From NCBI GenBank assembly GCA_019240015.1, contig JAFAZB010000138.1:1-8782 (forward strand): a stretch of 8,782 bases of DNA. The letters run 5' to 3'. The position numbers and the translations under genes were made by a program. How positions within the stretch are numbered: the first letter of the stretch is position 1; every line of letters begins with the position of its first letter. Of the stretch, positions 6,667 through 8,782 are shown piece by piece. Source of the DNA: Solirubrobacterales bacterium (GTDB lineage Bacteria > Actinomycetota > Thermoleophilia > Solirubrobacterales > Solirubrobacteraceae). The notes below the pieces were generated by a model. That model was not told the DNA's origin and made no database searches. It saw only the letters and a program-made list of their open reading frames with translations.

Positions 6667-7557
6667 ATGAGCATCGAGCTCGACAAGCTGGTCGCGATCG
6701 ATGTCCATACTCACGCGGAGCGCAACGCGGGCGAACCGCAGGATCCGGTCACGGTCGAAATCCTCGAGGCGGCGCTCAGCTATTTCGGCGCCGCGCCCCG
6801 CCAGCCGACCGCGCAGGAGGTGGCCGACTACTACCGCGAGCGACGCATGCTCGCGGTCGTGTTCACGGTCGACGATGAAGCCGGGATGGGCCGGCGACGG
6901 ATCGGAAACGACGAGGTGCTGGCCGCCGCGCGCGCCAATCCGGATGTCCTGATCCCGTTCGGCAGCGTCGACCCGCACAAGGGAAAGCTCGCCGTTCGCG
7001 AGGCCCGGGAGCTGATCGAGGCGGGCGTGCGCGGGTTCAAGTTCCATCCGAACACGCAGGCTTTCTGGCCGAACTCCCGCGAGCACTTCCCGCTCTACGA
7101 GGTGATCGCCGAGGCCGGCTTGATCGCGCTGTTCCATTCCGGGACCACCGGCATCGGTGCCGGGATGCCGGGGGGTGGCGGCGTTCGCCTGAAGTACTCC
7201 AACCCGATGTGCGTCGACGACGTCGCTGCCGAGCTCCCCGAGCTGGACATCATCCTCGCCCACCCCTCGTTCCCCTGGCAGGACGAGGCGCTCGCGATCG
7301 CGGTCCACAAGCCGAACGTCTACATCGACCTGTCCGGATGGTCGCCGAAGTACTTCCCCGAGAACCTGATCCGCTACACCAACACCCAGCTGAAGACGAA
7401 GATGCTGTTCGGCTCGGACTTCCCACTCCTCACTCCGGACCGCTGGCTGGCGGACTTCGAGAAGCTGCCGATCAAGGACGAAGTCCGGCCGCTCGTGCTG
7501 AAGGAGAACGCGGCGCGGCTGCTGGGTCTCGACGGCTCCACTCGCGACCAGAAATGA
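6667..7557 (+). CDS. Amidohydrolase-family metal-dependent hydrolase (Amidohydro_2 type)
   Basis: A 296-aa TIM-barrel hydrolase of the amidohydrolase superfamily. Metal and active-site landmarks are H14 and H16 in IDVHTHAE, K125 and H127 in GFKFHPNTQAF, H157 in LFHSGTTG, H199 in ILAHPSFPW, and D251 in LFGSDFPLL. The Amidohydro_2 group includes decarboxylases, lactonases and hydratases, and also the proposed 3-ketoacyl-CoA hydrolases of actinobacterial hydroxycinnamate clusters (Cou in Rhodococcus, Phd in Corynebacterium, from memory). Because it follows the MaoC gene by 7 nt and faces an SDR gene, hydrolytic cleavage of a 3-ketoacyl-CoA is the favoured but unproven role. No strong ribosome site precedes the ATG, so coupling to the MaoC gene is likely. 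A strong hairpin follows directly after the stop. Confidence 0.9.
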   Translation: MSIELDKLVAIDVHTHAERNAGEPQDPVTVEILEAALSYFGAAPRQPTAQEVADYYRERRMLAVVFTVDDEAGMGRRRIGNDEVLAAARANPDVLIPFGSVDPHKGKLAVREARELIEAGVRGFKFHPNTQAFWPNSREHFPLYEVIAEAGLIALFHSGTTGIGAGMPGGGGVRLKYSNPMCVDDVAAELPELDIILAHPSFPWQDEALAIAVHKPNVYIDLSGWSPKYFPENLIRYTNTQLKTKMLFGSDFPLLTPDRWLADFEKLPIKDEVRPLVLKENAARLLGLDGSTRDQK

Positions 7558-7559
7558 GT

Positions 7560-7600
7560 CGCGCCCCGGATCCGACGAGAGGTCGAATCTCCGGGGCGCG
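7560..7600 (+). terminator. Hairpin terminator without T-tract after the amidohydrolase gene
   Basis: An 11-bp perfect GC-rich stem pairs 7560-7570 (CGCGCCCCGGA) with 7590-7600 (TCCGGGGCGCG), around a 19-nt loop that itself can form CGAC/GTCG (7573-7576 with 7582-7585). It begins 2 nt after the stop codon. There is no T run after the stem, as is frequent in actinobacterial terminators. It would separate the MaoC-amidohydrolase transcript from the LysR gene. Confidence 0.7.
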
Positions 7601-7672
7601 CTCGAGAGGGAGGAGAGGTACTGCGAGCATGATGGCGCGTTACGAGTTAGGTGTCCAAGACGAGTATCGCCC

Positions 7673-7694
7673 TAGATCTATAGGCTTAGCTTAT
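7673..7694 (+). promoter_or_regulatory. Candidate LysR box and -10 overlapping the LysR start
   Basis: An 8-bp palindrome TAGATCTA (7673-7680) adjoins an imperfect 15-bp dyad, ATA-G-GCT-T-AGC-T-TAT (7680-7694), which fits the T-N11-A rule of LysR-type sites (T7681 to A7693). TATAGG at 7679-7684 is a possible -10 lying 8 nt before the ATG, consistent with the absence of a proper ribosome site. Autoregulation is usual in this family; binding here is inferred. Confidence 0.35.
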
Positions 7695-8619
7695 GGAACT
7701 GCGGCAGCTCCGCTACCTGCTCGCACTCGCCGAGGAGTGCAACTTCACTCGCGCCGCCGCGCGTGAGCACATCGCCCAGCCGGCGCTCTCGCAACAGGTC
7801 AAACGGCTCGAGGATGAGCTCGGCGTGGCGCTGGTCGAGCGCACCACGCGGCGCGCGCAGATGACCGAGGCCGGCGAGCGCCTGGTGAGACGAGCGCGCC
7901 ACATCGTCGCGGAGGTCGAGGCGGCCCACGCCGAGATGCAAGCGGTGCGAGGGGTGAGCACGGGGCACGTCACGATCGGCGCCATGCACACGATGGGGCC
8001 GGTCGACCTGTCGCTGTTGCTAGCGGTCTTCAACGAGCGCCACCCGGACGTGGAGCTCACCGTCTGCGAGCAGTCGAGCGAGGAGATGGCGGAGATGCTC
8101 CGGGTCGATCAGCTCGACCTGGCATTTCTGTCGGTCACCGAGCGCATCGAGAGCCATGGGCTGGGTCTCCAGCAGCTGGTATCCGAGGAGCTGGTCGTGA
8201 TCCTGCCCACCGAGCACCCGCTCGGCTCGCGGCGACGACTACGGATGGCCGAGCTCGCTGGTGAGCGCTTCATCAGCTTCCGCACCGGCGCGCGGTTGCG
8301 CGAGCTGCTCACCGGGGCCGGTCGCCAGGCCGGGTTCGACCCGGTGATCACGCTCGAGTCGAACGAGAGCCAGCGGATCCGACGGCTCGTGGCGCGGGGC
8401 CTCGGGGTCGCGATCCTGCCGCGCTCAGATGCCGTCGGCCCAGGGGCCGAGATCGCGATTGCGAGGCTGACCGAGCCCGCGCTGACCAGAGATATAACTC
8501 TGGCGTGGCGGGAGGAGCGTCGCCATTCGCCCGCCGCGGCGGAGCTGCTGGAGCTGGCGCGGGTGACGTTCGGCCGGCTCGAGCGTCCAACGCGCGTGCG
8601 TCACCTAACGGTATCTTAG
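7693..8619 (+). CDS. LysR-family transcriptional regulator
   Basis: A 308-aa LysR-type regulator of normal length. Residues 1-60 form the winged helix-turn-helix (MELRQLRYLLALAEECNFTR, then AAREHIAQPALSQQVKRLEDELG and the TEAGE turn), followed by a linker helix to about 88 and the periplasmic-binding-protein-like effector domain from about 92 (GHVTIGAMHTM) to 290, including LVVILPTEHPLG and RGLGVAILPRSD. The effector cannot be deduced. It lies downstream of a terminator behind the amidohydrolase gene and is a plausible regulator of the divergent SDR and MaoC-amidohydrolase genes, although LysR genes are more often divergent from their targets. The ATG at 7693 is fixed by the family N-terminus. 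Its stop codon lies within the left arm of the palindrome that follows. Confidence 0.95.
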   Translation: MELRQLRYLLALAEECNFTRAAAREHIAQPALSQQVKRLEDELGVALVERTTRRAQMTEAGERLVRRARHIVAEVEAAHAEMQAVRGVSTGHVTIGAMHTMGPVDLSLLLAVFNERHPDVELTVCEQSSEEMAEMLRVDQLDLAFLSVTERIESHGLGLQQLVSEELVVILPTEHPLGSRRRLRMAELAGERFISFRTGARLRELLTGAGRQAGFDPVITLESNESQRIRRLVARGLGVAILPRSDAVGPGAEIAIARLTEPALTRDITLAWREERRHSPAAAELLELARVTFGRLERPTRVRHLTVS

Positions 8620-8649
8620 TACGACGATTGTCGTACTAAACGCTATAAT
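8616..8649 (+). promoter_or_regulatory. Perfect palindromic operator plus consensus -10 TATAAT
   Basis: TTAGTACGAC (8616-8625) and GTCGTACTAA (8630-8639) are exact inverted repeats around GATT. Five bases later TATAAT (8644-8649) is a full-consensus -10 hexamer, the only one noticed in the window. The palindrome occupies the -35/spacer region, where a dimeric TetR- or MarR-type repressor would block RNA polymerase. No good -35 is present. The left arm overlaps the LysR stop codon. A rho-independent terminator for the LysR gene is less likely, since no T-tract follows. Confidence 0.7.
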
Positions 8650-8658
8650 CGATTCCAA

Positions 8659-8782
8659 ATGACCAGGATCGGAGTAGATCTGAACAGCTTTGAAGCCAAC
8701 GAGCGTCATGGGTCAGCACGGCCCCGGGACGCTCACCAGAACGAAACTGCAAATGGGCGCCGTCGAGGCGCCCGAACCCGCA
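8659..8782 (+). other. Start of a gene running off the right edge; frame uncertain
   Basis: The TATAAT promoter at 8644 points here, so a gene should begin. Two frames are open to the window end. An ATG at 8659 is placed for a leaderless transcript (9 nt after the -10) and reads MTRIGVDLNSFEANERHGSA, but its third-codon positions are not GC-rich. An ATG at 8708 reads MGQHGPGTLTRTKLQMGAVE with third positions more like the other genes, and has an in-frame ATG at 8753. Neither has a clear ribosome site and neither product is recognised. GGGCGCC (8755-8761) and GGCGCCC (8767-8773) form a 7-bp hairpin within both frames. A TetR- or MarR-type repressor or a catabolic enzyme would fit the context, but this is a guess. 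Confidence 0.35.

Noticed and set aside
8616..8639. Palindrome read as an intrinsic terminator of lysR
   Set aside because: No T-tract follows on either strand, the arms are not GC-rich, and a consensus -10 lies 5 bp away, so an operator is more likely.

Overview
The window is high-GC DNA with NTG starts, tightly packed genes and few Shine-Dalgarno sequences, as expected of an actinobacterium. The gene set (a DUF4126-like membrane protein, a bifunctional nuclease, a mycobacterial-type MaoC hydratase, an actinobacterial GtrA-like start) would fit a Thermoleophilia/Solirubrobacterales-type organism, but this placement is from memory of such gene sets and is not proven here. No tRNA, rRNA, CRISPR array, insertion sequence or phage gene was seen.

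Left block (1-2255, all minus strand): the first 35 codons of a probable GtrA-family membrane protein run off the left edge. It is followed by a two-gene unit of a DUF4126-like membrane protein and a 495-aa alkaline-phosphatase-superfamily phosphodiesterase, with 4 nt between them. The unit is divergent from the next block across only about 44 bp, which contain a helically phased direct repeat.

Middle block (2300-5153): a PLP-dependent class I/II aminotransferase (LysN/MocR-like fold, no HTH) abuts a D-alanine--D-alanine ligase with no bases between stop and start. A DUF151 bifunctional nuclease converges on the ligase from the other strand. The nuclease gene has a TTG start set by a good GAGGAG and a TATACT -10 box.

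Right block (5275-8619): an SDR dehydrogenase (minus) is divergent from a MaoC hydratase and a metal-dependent amidohydrolase (plus). Together these could hydrate an enoyl-CoA, oxidise the 3-hydroxyacyl-CoA and hydrolyse the 3-ketoacyl-CoA. That logic matches the CoA-dependent, non-thiolytic side-chain shortening proposed for actinobacterial hydroxycinnamate catabolism. A T-less hairpin terminator and a LysR-type regulator follow. Beyond the LysR gene, a perfect 10-bp-arm palindrome beside a consensus TATAAT marks a strongly regulated promoter for a gene that leaves the window on the right.

Most notable points: the SDR gene has no ATG/GTG/TTG at its true N-terminus and seems to begin at ATC behind a GGGGAG (or carries a one-base lesion); and the dyad between SDR and MaoC shares the 9-mer CGATTGTCG with the palindrome at the right edge, hinting at one regulon. 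Nothing here demands a wholly new biological system; the window is mostly ordinary chromosome with one plausible catabolic module.
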